46,540 nucleotides of DNA from an uncultured Acidimicrobiales bacterium (lineage in GTDB: Bacteria; Actinomycetota; Acidimicrobiia; Acidimicrobiales; SZUA-35). The position numbers and the translations under genes were made by a program. Positions 15,481-25,313 of this stretch are shown in pieces. The notes beneath the pieces are model-generated. The model was not told the DNA's origin. It was given only the letters and a program-made list of their open reading frames with translations, and made no database searches. Every line of letters begins with the position of its first letter. The first letter of the stretch is position 1. The stretch spans positions 1 to 46,540 of the forward strand of contig CALKTH010000140.1 in assembly GCA_937997485.1 (NCBI GenBank), read 5' to 3'.

Positions 15481-18400
15481 GCGCCCTTGACGAACGTGGT
15501 CGACCGGGAGGGCCCAGGCTGTGGAGGCGCCGCTGGTCGATCGATCTTCGGCGCCCGCCGCTTCACCTCGTCACGAAGTTGGGTGACGGTGCCTGCCGCC
15601 CGGTTGGTGCCAACTGCCAAGAGTCCTCGACGCCAGGCCAGGCGGCTGATGGCCACAGCGATCGGCCAGAGCAGGGCAGCCAGGAGGAGCAGCCAAGGTG
15701 TCAGGTCGATCCGTCGTTCGCCGGCCGTGGTGCCCTCGGGGGAGAACAGATCGAGCGGTGCCGGCGCGACCCGTCCTCCGGTCTGCTCGGCCAACAGGGT
15801 GAGCGCATCGGTCTCCACCGGGCGGGGGGCGTACTCCTCCGGATACGAGCGAGACGTGATGCCAACGCCGGCCCAGAGCGTTTCGCCATCGGCCACGACG
15901 TGGGCACCAACTGCGTAGGTGCCAGCCTGGTCGATCGGCACAGAGGCAGCGAAGGTGGAACCGTCGAGACGTTCAAGCGGCACATCGATCGAGGTGCCGT
16001 CGGGGCTGGCCACTCGCACCGTCGCTGTCGAGCGATCGGCCCAATCGCTCGAACCCTCCACCCGCAGCTCCAGCTGGCCATCTTCGATGCGAGCCTGCAC
16101 CCCGCCATCACCGGCGATTGGGAACGTCTCCTTGATCACGCCTGCCCAGAACGAGGGAGCGGGAGCCCATCCAGCCCACGGTGCTCCCCACTTGCTGGAA
16201 CCGTCGCTCGTCCACGCTGACACTCGGCCGAGCCCGATCTGCCACGAAGCGAGGAGCGGGTCCTGATCCGGACCGATGCGGAGATCGACTCGTGCCGTGG
16301 GCTTCGCCGTTGTCGCTACATAGCCCAGCAGCGGCGGTGAGGAGGTCAGTCCCTGGACGGTCGATGCGGAGCTGGTGACCGTGGGCAAGAACTCGCCCTC
16401 GTTCACGAAGTCCCGAGAGGCGAGCACAGCCTCCTGCACGATGATCTCCGGTAGCTGTTCCAGATTGCGGCCGGGATAGAAGCGACCGCCACCGGCGTCG
16501 GCGATCGGTCGGAGGTCTTCCGCGGCACCCTCACCGGTGGCCACGACGGACACCGTGATGCCTTCGTCCAGCAGCGCGGCCGCCTGCTCCACCATCGTGC
16601 TCAACGTGCTGGGCTCGGTGAAGCCATCACTGAAAAAGATGATGTGCTTGAGGCTCGCATCCGAAGCCCGGAGCGCCTCGGCCGAGGTCGACAGCGCCGT
16701 GTCCACGAAGGTCGGTCCGTCGGGCACGAGCTGACTGAGCCCGTCGTCAACAACATCCTGGGCCGGCCGCGCCTGGAGATCGATGACCCATTCGTCGTTC
16801 GCATCAACGCTCAACACGCCTACTTCATCGGTGGCGCCCAAGGCCGCGATCGCTCGCGACGCCGCGTTTCGGGCGATCGCCGTCTTGCTGACGCCACCGT
16901 CGATCCGGTTGCCGCCGCCGAGGCCATTGGCGCCGTCCTCGTTGCAGTGGCACGCGCCCATCGATCCGCTGGTATCGATCGCCAGCACCTCGGCCACCGT
17001 CTGGCGCCGAAGGGGATCAGTGATCTCGCTGATGACCGGGAGGATCTCTTCCAGATCACTGTCTCGGTAGCCGCCGAGTGCGTAGGAATGGGTGCCGCCG
17101 AGCACGAGCATGCCTCGCCCCAGATCTCTGACGGCGGCGCTCAGATCTTGCACCTGGCGGTCAGAGAGATCTCGGCGATCGACATCGACGAGCACGATCG
17201 ATGCGTACTGCGTGAGCTCGTCAATGGCGGGAATGTTGCCCGGCGGCACCACATCGTGCGGAAGACCGGTTGCCTCGAGTGAAGACACGATCTCATCGGC
17301 CTGGCCGCTCCGACCCTCGATGACGAGCACCCGCTCGGCGCCTTCCACTGGCACCGCGGCAAAGCCGATGTCGTTGGCCGACACGCCATCACCGATGCTC
17401 TCGACCTGTACCCGGTAGCGGAGGACGCCCTGACCACTCGCCACATCGGTGAATCGCACCGTGTTGTCCCCAGCCGCCAGCGCCACGGTTTGTTGACCGA
17501 CGATCTCATCACCCTTGCGCAGTGTGACCTGAGCGGTGGTGGCTCGAGGGGCCGCGATCTGTACGTCGATGGGCACCTCCTCACCCTCTCTGGCCACGCC
17601 GGGGACGTCGATGCCGCTCACGGCCACGTCGGTGCCGTCGTCGGAGGCGACGATGTAGACGTCGACGGGGATGCCTTCTTCCGCCAAACGCTCGATCTCG
17701 GCTCGGGTATCGCCGGTTGTCGCCCGACCGTCAGACAGCAGCACCAATCGCCCACGGGCATCGCCCGGTAGCGCTGCGGCACCAAGGCGGAGTGCAGCGG
17801 AGACATCGGTAGCCGCCGTGTCGATCTGAACACCGAGGCCTGCAAAGTCGGGATCGTCGTCGACCAGGGTCTCCAAACGAGCGTCACGCCCAAACGCCAC
17901 GACACCAGCGACGTCCTCATCGGGCCGGCTGTCCAGCGCCTCCAGCACCGTGGCTCGGGCCTGGGAACGGCCGCCGGGGCCGATCGAATCGCTCCCGTCG
18001 ATGAGGAAGACAGCGGCGACCCGGTCCGTCGATCGGTTGATGGACAACCCGAGCAAGGCCATCACGAGGGCGATGGCCACCACGGCCCGCAGGGCCTGCG
18101 CACCGATCCATTGCGGTCGGCTGACCCCAACCCGTCGCCGGGCGAGCAGCCATTCGGCAACCAACACAGCAAGCAGCAGCAAGATGACGGGGAGGCGAGT
18201 CGGCAGTTCGCCTCGAGCCGCTTCTTCCGCCGCTGCCGTGCCCTCGAATGCACGCTCGAAGGGAAGGTCAGGAAGCGGGGCAACGGCAGACTCGGTGCGA
18301 TCGCCGTTGACTGCCACCGTGATCGGCGCCCGTCCGTCTTGCTCTACAGTCCAAAAGCCCAGCCGGTCTGCAGCGGGGATTGCGCTCCCCGCCGGGATCG

Positions 18401-19958
18401 TTTCGCTGGTCCCCAACGGGCTGGTGATGGTCGCCGCCAAACGGCTGTCGACCGGAAGGTCGGCGCCGACCGTCAAGCGGGCGGGTGGTGTCACGGCGTC
18501 TGCCAAGTCGGTGACGAGGCGATCGATGAGCACGGGGAAGGCGGCCTGCAAAGGCAACGTCGACTCGTCGACCGCAAAGGCAAGGTACGCCACATCGTTC
18601 TGGAGCCGTTCCAGGGTCACGAGAAGGGGAGCCCCTTCGGCCCCGAGGATCACATCGGCTTCCAGCGGCACCTGCAGCCGTTGAGCCGTCGCCACGAGAA
18701 CGTCGCTCAAGTCCACATCCCGCACGAGTGGGCGATCCGCCCTGATGAGCGTGAGAGCGGGGCGTTCGACAACGCCCGAAACACGAATCACGGACGTGTC
18801 AGGGTCGACTGCACCCACCCCACCGGGCGGTGCAATCGCCAGAAGGGGGCGCTCGAGCGCGTCTGGCACGGCCACGCGGTCGGCGATCACGACGTCGAAG
18901 CGACCATCGACCTCCGCCGGAATCGCAGCGACTCGCTCCACCGTGATGGAGGGGCTGGCGGCCAACGCTGCGTCGAGGAACGCGTTCGGCGGTCCGGCGA
19001 CGAGCACGCTGATCTCGGCCCGGCGAGCCACCGTTGCCACTGCCCGGTCGTCGAGGTCGAAAGCGTCCTCGCTCTCGAGGAAGGCTTCGATCTTCTCGCC
19101 AAAGGGCAACGGGATGGCTTCGTTGATGACGTCGCCGGACGCGAGTGTGATGTCCAGCCGTTCCACCGTGCGGCCGTCAACATCGAGGCGAAGGGTCTGC
19201 GTTGCTTCTGGCCCGCCAAAGTGGGCCACGGTGACCCGGGCGATGAGCCCCGATTCGGCGGGCTCGACGCTCAGTTGTGTGATGCCTCGGTTGGTTTCTG
19301 AGGTTCCGACTCGCTCGTATCGGGTACCGACGGGGGCGGTCCGCAGATCGGCATCTGGTACGCCGCCGTCGCTGATGAAGACCACCCGTGTCGGCCGGTC
19401 GCCGGTGTCCAGACCAGCAGAGAGTGCGAAGGCGCCAGCGAAGTCGCCGCGACCGGCGGTGGGCTCGATGCGATCCAGCGCTTCGTCGAAGGTCCCCTGA
19501 TCGGACGAGTGTGTGAGGGTGGCGCGGGCTCGCGAGCCGGCGACGACGATGGATGCCTCTCCCCCTTCCGGCACCTGGCGTCGGAGTTCCTTGGCCCGAT
19601 CAACGGCGGTCTGGAGCCGGTCGGGAACCCCATCGTTGGCTTGCATGGAGGCTGATGCGTCGATGACGAAGATCGTGTGCTCAGCCAGCGGCTGATCGGT
19701 GAGCTGGACGGGTCGAGCAAGAAGGAGTGCAAGCAGGAGCGCAGCCAAGACCTGGGCCGCGAGGAGCCAGCTCGGGGTCAAACGCTGCCAGGGGCTGGCG
19801 GCCGAGACGGGCGTTGCCACCTTCCTCCAGAGGAAGAGTGCCGGAACGACAGCTTGAACGCGACGGGGCTTGAGAACGTGCAGCGCGATGATGGGAAGCG
19901 CCAGCAGCGCAAACCAGAGACCCGCCGGATTCGCCAGCGCCCAGCCGCCGAAGCTCAC
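15315..19958 (-). CDS. Giant membrane protein with three VWA domains (BatA-like fused to VWA/GATase-like)
   Basis: A 1547-residue protein. The N terminus is BatA-like (TM about 12-29, then 64-82) and leads to VWA1 with MIDAS D100-A-S-A-S. Two more helices lie at about 590-650, then VWA2 with DGSDS (about 656) and LLSDGRATTG, a class I glutamine amidotransferase-like fold (RVLVIEGRSGQADEI near 876, VLGGTHSYALGGY), VWA3 with DTSGS (about 993) and FFSDGF, a beta-rich region, a last helix (about 1415-1435) and a Pro/Ala tail. No catalytic Cys triad of an amidotransferase is evident. In related clusters a BatA-type protein and a VWA/GATase-like protein are usually separate, so this looks like a fusion. 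GTG 19958 has AGGAG seven bases upstream and overlaps the DUF58 stop (GTGA). It ends the operon and runs 166 bases into ccmF on the other strand. Confidence 0.87.
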   Translation of the reverse strand: MSFGGWALANPAGLWFALLALPIIALHVLKPRRVQAVVPALFLWRKVATPVSAASPWQRLTPSWLLAAQVLAALLLALLLARPVQLTDQPLAEHTIFVIDASASMQANDGVPDRLQTAVDRAKELRRQVPEGGEASIVVAGSRARATLTHSSDQGTFDEALDRIEPTAGRGDFAGAFALSAGLDTGDRPTRVVFISDGGVPDADLRTAPVGTRYERVGTSETNRGITQLSVEPAESGLIARVTVAHFGGPEATQTLRLDVDGRTVERLDITLASGDVINEAIPLPFGEKIEAFLESEDAFDLDDRAVATVARRAEISVLVAGPPNAFLDAALAASPSITVERVAAIPAEVDGRFDVVIADRVAVPDALERPLLAIAPPGGVGAVDPDTSVIRVSGVVERPALTLIRADRPLVRDVDLSDVLVATAQRLQVPLEADVILGAEGAPLLVTLERLQNDVAYLAFAVDESTLPLQAAFPVLIDRLVTDLADAVTPPARLTVGADLPVDSRLAATITSPLGTSETIPAGSAIPAADRLGFWTVEQDGRAPITVAVNGDRTESAVAPLPDLPFERAFEGTAAAEEAARGELPTRLPVILLLLAVLVAEWLLARRRVGVSRPQWIGAQALRAVVAIALVMALLGLSINRSTDRVAAVFLIDGSDSIGPGGRSQARATVLEALDSRPDEDVAGVVAFGRDARLETLVDDDPDFAGLGVQIDTAATDVSAALRLGAAALPGDARGRLVLLSDGRATTGDTRAEIERLAEEGIPVDVYIVASDDGTDVAVSGIDVPGVAREGEEVPIDVQIAAPRATTAQVTLRKGDEIVGQQTVALAAGDNTVRFTDVASGQGVLRYRVQVESIGDGVSANDIGFAAVPVEGAERVLVIEGRSGQADEIVSSLEATGLPHDVVPPGNIPAIDELTQYASIVLVDVDRRDLSDRQVQDLSAAVRDLGRGMLVLGGTHSYALGGYRDSDLEEILPVISEITDPLRRQTVAEVLAIDTSGSMGACHCNEDGANGLGGGNRIDGGVSKTAIARNAASRAIAALGATDEVGVLSVDANDEWVIDLQARPAQDVVDDGLSQLVPDGPTFVDTALSTSAEALRASDASLKHIIFFSDGFTEPSTLSTMVEQAAALLDEGITVSVVATGEGAAEDLRPIADAGGGRFYPGRNLEQLPEIIVQEAVLASRDFVNEGEFLPTVTSSASTVQGLTSSPPLLGYVATTAKPTARVDLRIGPDQDPLLASWQIGLGRVSAWTSDGSSKWGAPWAGWAPAPSFWAGVIKETFPIAGDGGVQARIEDGQLELRVEGSSDWADRSTATVRVASPDGTSIDVPLERLDGSTFAASVPIDQAGTYAVGAHVVADGETLWAGVGITSRSYPEEYAPRPVETDALTLLAEQTGGRVAPAPLDLFSPEGTTAGERRIDLTPWLLLLAALLWPIAVAISRLAWRRGLLAVGTNRAAGTVTQLRDEVKRRAPKIDRPAAPPQPGPSRSTTFVKGAQTPSAPPSETSARPVTADGPPTAPPAAPAASPPPADEEAGSTMDQLLARKRRKP

Positions 19959-20815
19959 CGAAGAACTCCTGCCGCTCGGGCGCCGCCGAGGATCACATCT
20001 TCGATCGGATCGGTCGTGAGCACCCGGAGGTAGGCGCCGCCGCTGGCTCGCACCCGACCAGCGACGTCGTCGGCCCAACGATGGGCGAGCTGGCGATAGT
20101 CCGTCATGACCTTTGAGGAAAGGGAGACCTCGACTCGGGCTCCCGTCTCGGCATCAACGAGTTCGAGGTCACCTTCCAGGTCCGGGTCCAGGTCCTGAGG
20201 GTCCAGCACGTGTACCACGACAAGGTCACCCCGGCGGGCAGGAAGGCGACGAATGCCCTGCTCCCACTCCGGTGTCAGCAGATCGGAGATCACCACGGTG
20301 AGGCCGGGAGGTCCCGGCCGAGACAGCGCTCGGAGCGTGGCCGAGGCAAACGGTGTGTCCCCGGAAGCCTCCAAGTTCTCCAACGTCTGCAACAACTGCG
20401 CGGTTGCCGACCGGCCGAGGAAGCGGGGGCCGTTGTGCTCGACGGGAAACGTATGCACGGTGACGATGTCGCGCCGGACGAGCGCCGAGAAACCGAGTGC
20501 TCCGGCAACTTGGGCCGCTCGGTGCAGCTTTTCGCCCTCCATCGAGGCGGACGTGTCGATCAGCAGCCGCAGGGCCAGATCATCCTCGGCTTCGAACAGT
20601 TTCAGGAGGAGTCGGTCGAGCCTGGCGAATGCGTGCAGGTCGACGCGCCGCAAATCGTCACCGGGGTAGTACTCCCGGTAGTCGGCGAAGTCGAGCGACG
20701 AACCGTGCCTGGGCGATCGGTGCTCGCCAGTGAGCCCGCCGGCCAAGCGGCGGCGAGTGGAGAGTTGCAGCCGCTCGAGGCGACCCAACAGCGACGGTGG
20801 CAGGAGCTCGCTCAC
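19955..20815 (-). CDS. DUF58 domain protein (second cluster)
   Basis: A 286-residue DUF58 protein. The signature YREYYPGDDLRRVDLHAFAR lies near residues 45-64, followed by a VWA-like domain that, unlike the first DUF58 protein, keeps a full MIDAS motif (IDTSAS in LLIDTSASMEG) and LTVVISDL. It is probably cytoplasmic. GTG 20815 gives the usual family start SELLPPSLLGRLERLQ; an alternative GTG at 20839 would overlap the moxR stop and cannot be excluded, as neither has a good ribosome binding site. The stop overlaps the start of the giant VWA gene. It belongs to the seven-gene minus-strand operon 15315-27462. Confidence 0.88.
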   Translation of the reverse strand: MSELLPPSLLGRLERLQLSTRRRLAGGLTGEHRSPRHGSSLDFADYREYYPGDDLRRVDLHAFARLDRLLLKLFEAEDDLALRLLIDTSASMEGEKLHRAAQVAGALGFSALVRRDIVTVHTFPVEHNGPRFLGRSATAQLLQTLENLEASGDTPFASATLRALSRPGPPGLTVVISDLLTPEWEQGIRRLPARRGDLVVVHVLDPQDLDPDLEGDLELVDAETGARVEVSLSSKVMTDYRQLAHRWADDVAGRVRASGGAYLRVLTTDPIEDVILGGARAAGVLR

Positions 20816-20828
20816 CGCTGGGCCGTCA

Positions 20829-21833
20829 TTACTGCGCACCTCGGATGCCCGAGGTCGGTTCGCTGACGTGCTCCAACACGCTGGCGATGAGATCGTCGGC
20901 GGAGACACCGTCGGCGGTGGCCTCGTAGCCCATGACCAACCGGTGGCGAAGAGCGGGCGTGGCGACGGCGCGGATGTCATCGATCGCGACGGACGGCCGA
21001 CCTTCGAGTAGCGCGTTTGCCTTGCCGGCCAGGATCATGGCCTGGACGCCGCGAGGCGAGGCGCCGAAGCGAACGTAGCGAGCGATCTGTTCCGAACTCG
21101 TGGCTCCGGTGACGCTGGCCGGGTGCGAAGCGATGACCAGATCGACGGCGTGGCGCATCACATGCTGGGGTACGGGTACCTCACGGGTGAGGGCAATCAT
21201 CTGCTGGAGTTGCCGGGCGTCACACACGGGTTGCGCCGATGGAATGGAGGCCCCGGTCGTCCGTTCCGCCACCGTCATCAGGTCATCGGCGGATGGGAAC
21301 GGGACGAGCGCCTTGAGGAGGAAGCGGTCGAGCTGAGCCTCGGGCAGCGGATACGTGCCCTCCATCTCCACTGGGTTCTGCGTGGCCATCACGAGGAAGG
21401 GGCGGGGGAGGGGACGGGTCTCTCCCGCCACCGTGACCGCCCGTTCCTGCATGGCCTCCAACATCGCGGCCTGCGTTTTCGGCGTGGCCCGGTTCACCTC
21501 GTCAGCCAGGACGAGGTTGGCGGAGATCGGTCCTTCTCGAAACTGGAAGTCTCGAGAACCGTCGGCTGCCTGATGCAGCACTTGTGTGCCCACGATGTCG
21601 GCCGGCATGAGATCAGGAGTGAACTGAATGCGGGACCACGGCATGTCGACCGCGTCCGCCAACGTCTTCAGCAGCTGGGTCTTGCCCAGCCCGGGCACGC
21701 CTTCGAGCAGGACATGGCCCTCCGCCATCAGACAGAGCAGCACGTCCCGCACCAGATCTTGCTGGCCGACGATGACCCGCCCGATTTCGGTGCGGATCGC
21801 CTCGGCCCGTTCGGCGCATTCTTCAGGTGTCAT
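20829..21833 (-). CDS. MoxR-family AAA+ ATPase (second cluster)
   Basis: A 334-residue MoxR ATPase of normal length, without the long tail of the first copy. Walker A is GVPGLGKT (45-52), Walker B LVLADEVNRATP, and ATQNPVEMEGTYPLPEAQ is the MoxR signature. VRFGASPRGVQAMILAGKA in the lid region is typical. It should form a hexameric ring acting on the DUF58 and VWA proteins encoded downstream. The ATG has no strong ribosome binding site but follows the preceding stop by 16 bases. The two MoxR proteins differ clearly in sequence, so they are not a recent duplication. Confidence 0.92.
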   Translation of the reverse strand: MTPEECAERAEAIRTEIGRVIVGQQDLVRDVLLCLMAEGHVLLEGVPGLGKTQLLKTLADAVDMPWSRIQFTPDLMPADIVGTQVLHQAADGSRDFQFREGPISANLVLADEVNRATPKTQAAMLEAMQERAVTVAGETRPLPRPFLVMATQNPVEMEGTYPLPEAQLDRFLLKALVPFPSADDLMTVAERTTGASIPSAQPVCDARQLQQMIALTREVPVPQHVMRHAVDLVIASHPASVTGATSSEQIARYVRFGASPRGVQAMILAGKANALLEGRPSVAIDDIRAVATPALRHRLVMGYEATADGVSADDLIASVLEHVSEPTSGIRGAQ

Positions 21834-21849
21834 CGCAGTTGGTTCCTCA

Positions 21850-23397
21850 TCAGTTGGCCAGCAAGTCGAAGTAGTTGCCGATCAGCTCCTGCTGGCTCGG
21901 CGGAAGCTGCTGGCGGTCTGCTGCTTCTGTTGCCCGGTCGGCGTACTCGCCAACCACATCGGCGACCGGAACCCGAGTTCCGCCCGCCCCCGTCGGTCCC
22001 TGCCCCTGTCCGATGACCTCACCGGTCGGGCCGGTCGGCGTTCCACCGAGTCCGAGATCTTCGCCATCGGCCAGGGCGACCGGATCCACGATCGTGGCAC
22101 CGTCGTTCGTATCGACACGATCCTGATCGGTGCCACCCGGCGTGCCTTCCCCGCCCTGGCCTGAGCCGGAACCGCCATCGGCGCCGCCGACCTCGCCCGA
22201 AGCACCGTCGCCGCCGCCTTCACCGCCAGAACCTGAGCCGCTGCCCTGTCCCTCGCCCTCGCCCTGTCCGGCTCCCTGGCCCTGTCCTTGTCCGGCACCT
22301 TGACCCTGGCCTTGTCCCTGCCCGGCTCCTTGGCCCTGCAGACCCTGCGCCAACTGGCCAAGCTCACCCGCCACCCCATCGGCAGCGAGCTGAGCGTTCA
22401 CGTTCTGGGCGGCAGCGCCCTGTGCGAGGGCGGCTTCGCCGAGCGCCGCTTGCGCCCCGGCAACATCGCCTGCTGCCAACGCTGCAGCCGCATCGGCCAG
22501 CGCACCTGCCGTGGCGGGGTCGCCAGCAGCCAATGCCTCGGCCAGCGCTTCCAGCCGTTCGGCAAGAGCGGCCTGTTCGTCCTCGCTGAGCTCCCCGACG
22601 TTCTCAGCCAAGGCTTGCAGTTGCTCAGCGGGCGAGGACTCGGGCGAACCGGCGAGTGGACGATCAGCCAAGCTGCGCTCCAGGCCCTGGGCCGCCGCCT
22701 GCTGGGAGGCGAAGTCGTTCGGTCGCTCTGCCGCTAACGCTTGCTCTTGGGCCTCGAGAAGCTCGGCCGCTTCGTCAACATCCTCGGCCTGTCGGAGTTC
22801 CTCGGCCAGCGTTTGGAGTTCTTCAGCCAACTCGGCAGTGAGGGGATCTTCGGCCAATTCTTCGGCTCGTTCCTCGAGCCGCTCGGCAACATCGTCGATG
22901 ATGGCCTGGTCCTCCGCCCGCTGGGCTCGGACATCGTCTTGCGGGTTCCCGATGAGTGCCGCACCCAATGCCAGCACCGCGAGCGCGCCGGCGATCATCC
23001 AGCGACGGCCCCACGATCTCAACGGAGCGGCCTCGGCCGGCGCCGCCGTCTCTGCCGCTCGTTCCGCCCGTTCGACGATGCGCTCACCGAAGGGTCCGTC
23101 GAGCGCCTCGAAGTGCAGCGCAGTCTCGAACGTGTCCTTCGTCGCCAGCCCGCGGTCTGCAGCGCGAGCCACTGATGTTTGGGCTAAAGGCTGGAAGAGC
23201 GCCCACCCGACGACGAGAGCGACGGCGGCCAGAACGAGGCCGAGCGCCGCCGGCTCCGGCCATGACCACGGTTGGAGCCATCCGACGAGCACGAGGAAGA
23301 GCGCGGCTCCGGCGATCGCAGGGGCGATCCAGGCCGCGGTCGCCCATGCCCAGACCAACCGCAACCGGCGAGCCATGGCCGCCAAGAACCGACTCAC
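21850..23397 (-). CDS. Membrane protein with coiled-coil and Gly/Gln-rich low-complexity region
   Basis: A 515-residue protein without a family name I can assign with confidence; it resembles the DUF4175-like membrane proteins found in moxR/bat clusters. Three hydrophobic segments lie at about 20-38, 48-68 and 132-149. A long Ala/Glu/Leu-rich helical, probably coiled-coil region follows (about 155-340), then a Gly/Gln/Ser low-complexity stretch (about 345-420) built of GQ and GAGQ units, and a conserved C-terminal motif with PPSQQELIGNYFDLL. Its GTG 23397 has GAGGA nearby. It sits between the ABC permease and moxR. The C-terminal motif, also seen in similar proteins from memory, may be the MoxR/DUF58 contact; this is inference. 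Confidence 0.75.
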   Translation of the reverse strand: MSRFLAAMARRLRLVWAWATAAWIAPAIAGAALFLVLVGWLQPWSWPEPAALGLVLAAVALVVGWALFQPLAQTSVARAADRGLATKDTFETALHFEALDGPFGERIVERAERAAETAAPAEAAPLRSWGRRWMIAGALAVLALGAALIGNPQDDVRAQRAEDQAIIDDVAERLEERAEELAEDPLTAELAEELQTLAEELRQAEDVDEAAELLEAQEQALAAERPNDFASQQAAAQGLERSLADRPLAGSPESSPAEQLQALAENVGELSEDEQAALAERLEALAEALAAGDPATAGALADAAAALAAGDVAGAQAALGEAALAQGAAAQNVNAQLAADGVAGELGQLAQGLQGQGAGQGQGQGQGAGQGQGQGAGQGEGEGQGSGSGSGGEGGGDGASGEVGGADGGSGSGQGGEGTPGGTDQDRVDTNDGATIVDPVALADGEDLGLGGTPTGPTGEVIGQGQGPTGAGGTRVPVADVVGEYADRATEAADRQQLPPSQQELIGNYFDLLAN

Positions 23398-23421
23398 GAG
23401 TTCATCCTCACGACATCAGCC

Positions 23422-24402
23422 TCACGACATGGCCTTGTGCGGAGCGCGGAGCTTGCGGATCGAGATCAGGGCCATGGAGCACGCGATGGCCGCGATGCTC
23501 AACAGGCTCTTGACGAAGAGCGGGATGGCGCCGCCGGTTCCGATGTTCTCCACGACCTCGCCGGTCCGGGGATCGAAAATCACGTCCCCTTCGATGAACA
23601 CGTCGCGGCCAACCTGGTTCTGCACGAACTCGCGCTTGATGGGCGTGAAGGGTCCGTCTCCCACCGACCCGATCTCGCCCGCAGCATCACTGAGGGCGAT
23701 GAACGGATTCGGATACAGCACCGAAAGCGGGGGATTCACTTCATCGAACCCGCGACTGCCATCGATCACGGCCAGCACCGCAAGCAACACCAGCGTTCCG
23801 CCCGTCAGCGCCAGCGCCATGCCGTAGGCAGCGAGCGTCGCCGTTTGCGTCCGCTTGAAGATGGCCGAGCAGCTCACGCCGATCATCGCCAGCAAAAAGC
23901 CCAGCGCCATCAAGGTGAACACCGACAGCAGCACGTTCGACAGCGAGATACCGCCGACCAAGAAAGGCACCGCAAGCACGGGAATCGATGCGGCGACGAG
24001 GAGGAGAATGAACGCCGACGATGACAGCACCTTGCCGAAGAAGATGCCGATTGGTCCCATCATCGTGACCTGAAGTGGCATGAGGGTTTGCCGGTCCCGC
24101 TCACCGGAAATCGCGTTTGAGCTCACGCCGGGAACGATGAAGAGCATGATCACCAGTTCCGCAGCGAGCACCCACTCGAACATGCTGCGGCCGACCCGGA
24201 CAGTCAGCGTCTCCAGCGGGGCGAAGCCCCCGAATTCGTTGAAGCCACCTGTCGATGCGCTCTCCTCGCCCTTGTACACGATGTAGAGCACACCGATGAG
24301 TAGGAGGAGAAAGGCTGTGAGCATGAAGGTCGAGCGCCGGGAGCGGCTTCGCTGACGAAGCTCTCGATCGAGGACCGGATTGACCCGCTGGAGGCCGATC
24401 AT
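23422..24402 (-). CDS. ABC-2 type transporter permease
   Basis: A 326-residue membrane protein with six hydrophobic segments: about 27-45, 76-97, 123-150, 158-183, 192-213 and 298-318. The motif VSSNAISGERDRQTL after the second helix is the coupling region typical of ABC-2 permeases (E-R-E/D-x-x-T-L). It would form a dimer with the ATPase encoded just upstream; the ATG overlaps that gene's stop (ATGA). A large outward loop of about 80 residues (213-297) precedes the last helix. ABC-2 permeases export or move substrates such as lipids, glycans, drugs or proteins; nothing here fixes which. Its place in a moxR/VWA operon suggests an envelope role. Confidence 0.85.
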   Translation of the reverse strand: MIGLQRVNPVLDRELRQRSRSRRSTFMLTAFLLLLIGVLYIVYKGEESASTGGFNEFGGFAPLETLTVRVGRSMFEWVLAAELVIMLFIVPGVSSNAISGERDRQTLMPLQVTMMGPIGIFFGKVLSSSAFILLLVAASIPVLAVPFLVGGISLSNVLLSVFTLMALGFLLAMIGVSCSAIFKRTQTATLAAYGMALALTGGTLVLLAVLAVIDGSRGFDEVNPPLSVLYPNPFIALSDAAGEIGSVGDGPFTPIKREFVQNQVGRDVFIEGDVIFDPRTGEVVENIGTGGAIPLFVKSLLSIAAIACSMALISIRKLRAPHKAMS

Positions 24403-25313
24403 TGGACGATCCCTTCCGTGATGCGGAGGAACAGGTCTTCCAAGTCCTGACTCACAACGGTGAACTCGGCCACGTCTTGTCCCTCCGTAATCAGTCGGCG
24501 CAGCAGGGCGGCCTGCTCCGACTCGTCGGCCGCCGGATATGTCGCTGTTTCTCCACCGACGAAACGCACCTGCACCTGCCGTCCGCCACCGAGCTGTTCG
24601 AGGATCGCACTCGGAGACCCCGACGCCAGGAGTGTGCCGGCCTCGATCACGGCGATGTCAGAACACATCTGTTGAAGCTCGGCCAGGATGTGGGAGCTGA
24701 TGAGAATGGTCTTGCCCATGCTCTGCAGCTGAAGCAGCAGCTCACGGAACTCGATACGGGCTCGCGGGTCGAGGCCACTGGCCGGCTCATCGAGGATGAG
24801 AAGATCCGGATCGTGGACCATCGCCCGGGCGAGGGACAGCCGCTGCTTCATGCCCCGGCTGAGATCATCAACCATCGAAGAACGCTTGACGTCAAGATCC
24901 ACAAGTTCGAGGAGGCCCTCGATCAGCTCGGACCACTCGTTGCGGGGAACCTTGTAGGCCGCAGCGTGGAACTCGAGGTACTCGTCCACTCGCAGACGCT
25001 CGTAGACACCCATGACGTCGGGCATGTAGCCCATGCGGCGGCGCACCTTCTTCGGATCGTCGACCGGGCTCGTACCGCACACCTGCGCCGAACCTGCGGT
25101 GGGTCGCAACAGGGTGGCGAGGATGCCGAACGTCGTCGACTTGCCAGCACCGTTCGGGCCGATGATGCCGAAGATCGACCCTCGCGGAATGTCGAGATCG
25201 AGGGGGTGCAGTGCCGTGAGGTCGCCGTAGCGCTTGGTCAGGCCACGGGTTGACACGATCAGGTCCGGCGCGCTCGGCGGCGGATCGGCGAACAGCTCGG
25301 GCGTCTCAAGCAT
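24399..25313 (-). CDS. ABC transporter ATPase (ABC-2 exporter type)
   Basis: A 304-residue ATP-binding subunit. Walker A is GPNGAGKST (52-60), the signature is LSRGMKQRLSLARAMVHDP, Walker B is LLILDEPASGLD and the switch His is in LISSHILAE. The C-terminal ~80 residues match the CcmA/NatA-type exporter ATPases. ATG 25313 is preferred over an upstream ATG at 25409, because it gives the normal N terminus and overlaps the preceding stop by eight bases (ATGCTTGA). It pairs with the permease at 23422-24402. Confidence 0.92.
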   Translation of the reverse strand: MLETPELFADPPPSAPDLIVSTRGLTKRYGDLTALHPLDLDIPRGSIFGIIGPNGAGKSTTFGILATLLRPTAGSAQVCGTSPVDDPKKVRRRMGYMPDVMGVYERLRVDEYLEFHAAAYKVPRNEWSELIEGLLELVDLDVKRSSMVDDLSRGMKQRLSLARAMVHDPDLLILDEPASGLDPRARIEFRELLLQLQSMGKTILISSHILAELQQMCSDIAVIEAGTLLASGSPSAILEQLGGGRQVQVRFVGGETATYPAADESEQAALLRRLITEGQDVAEFTVVSQDLEDLFLRITEGIVQ

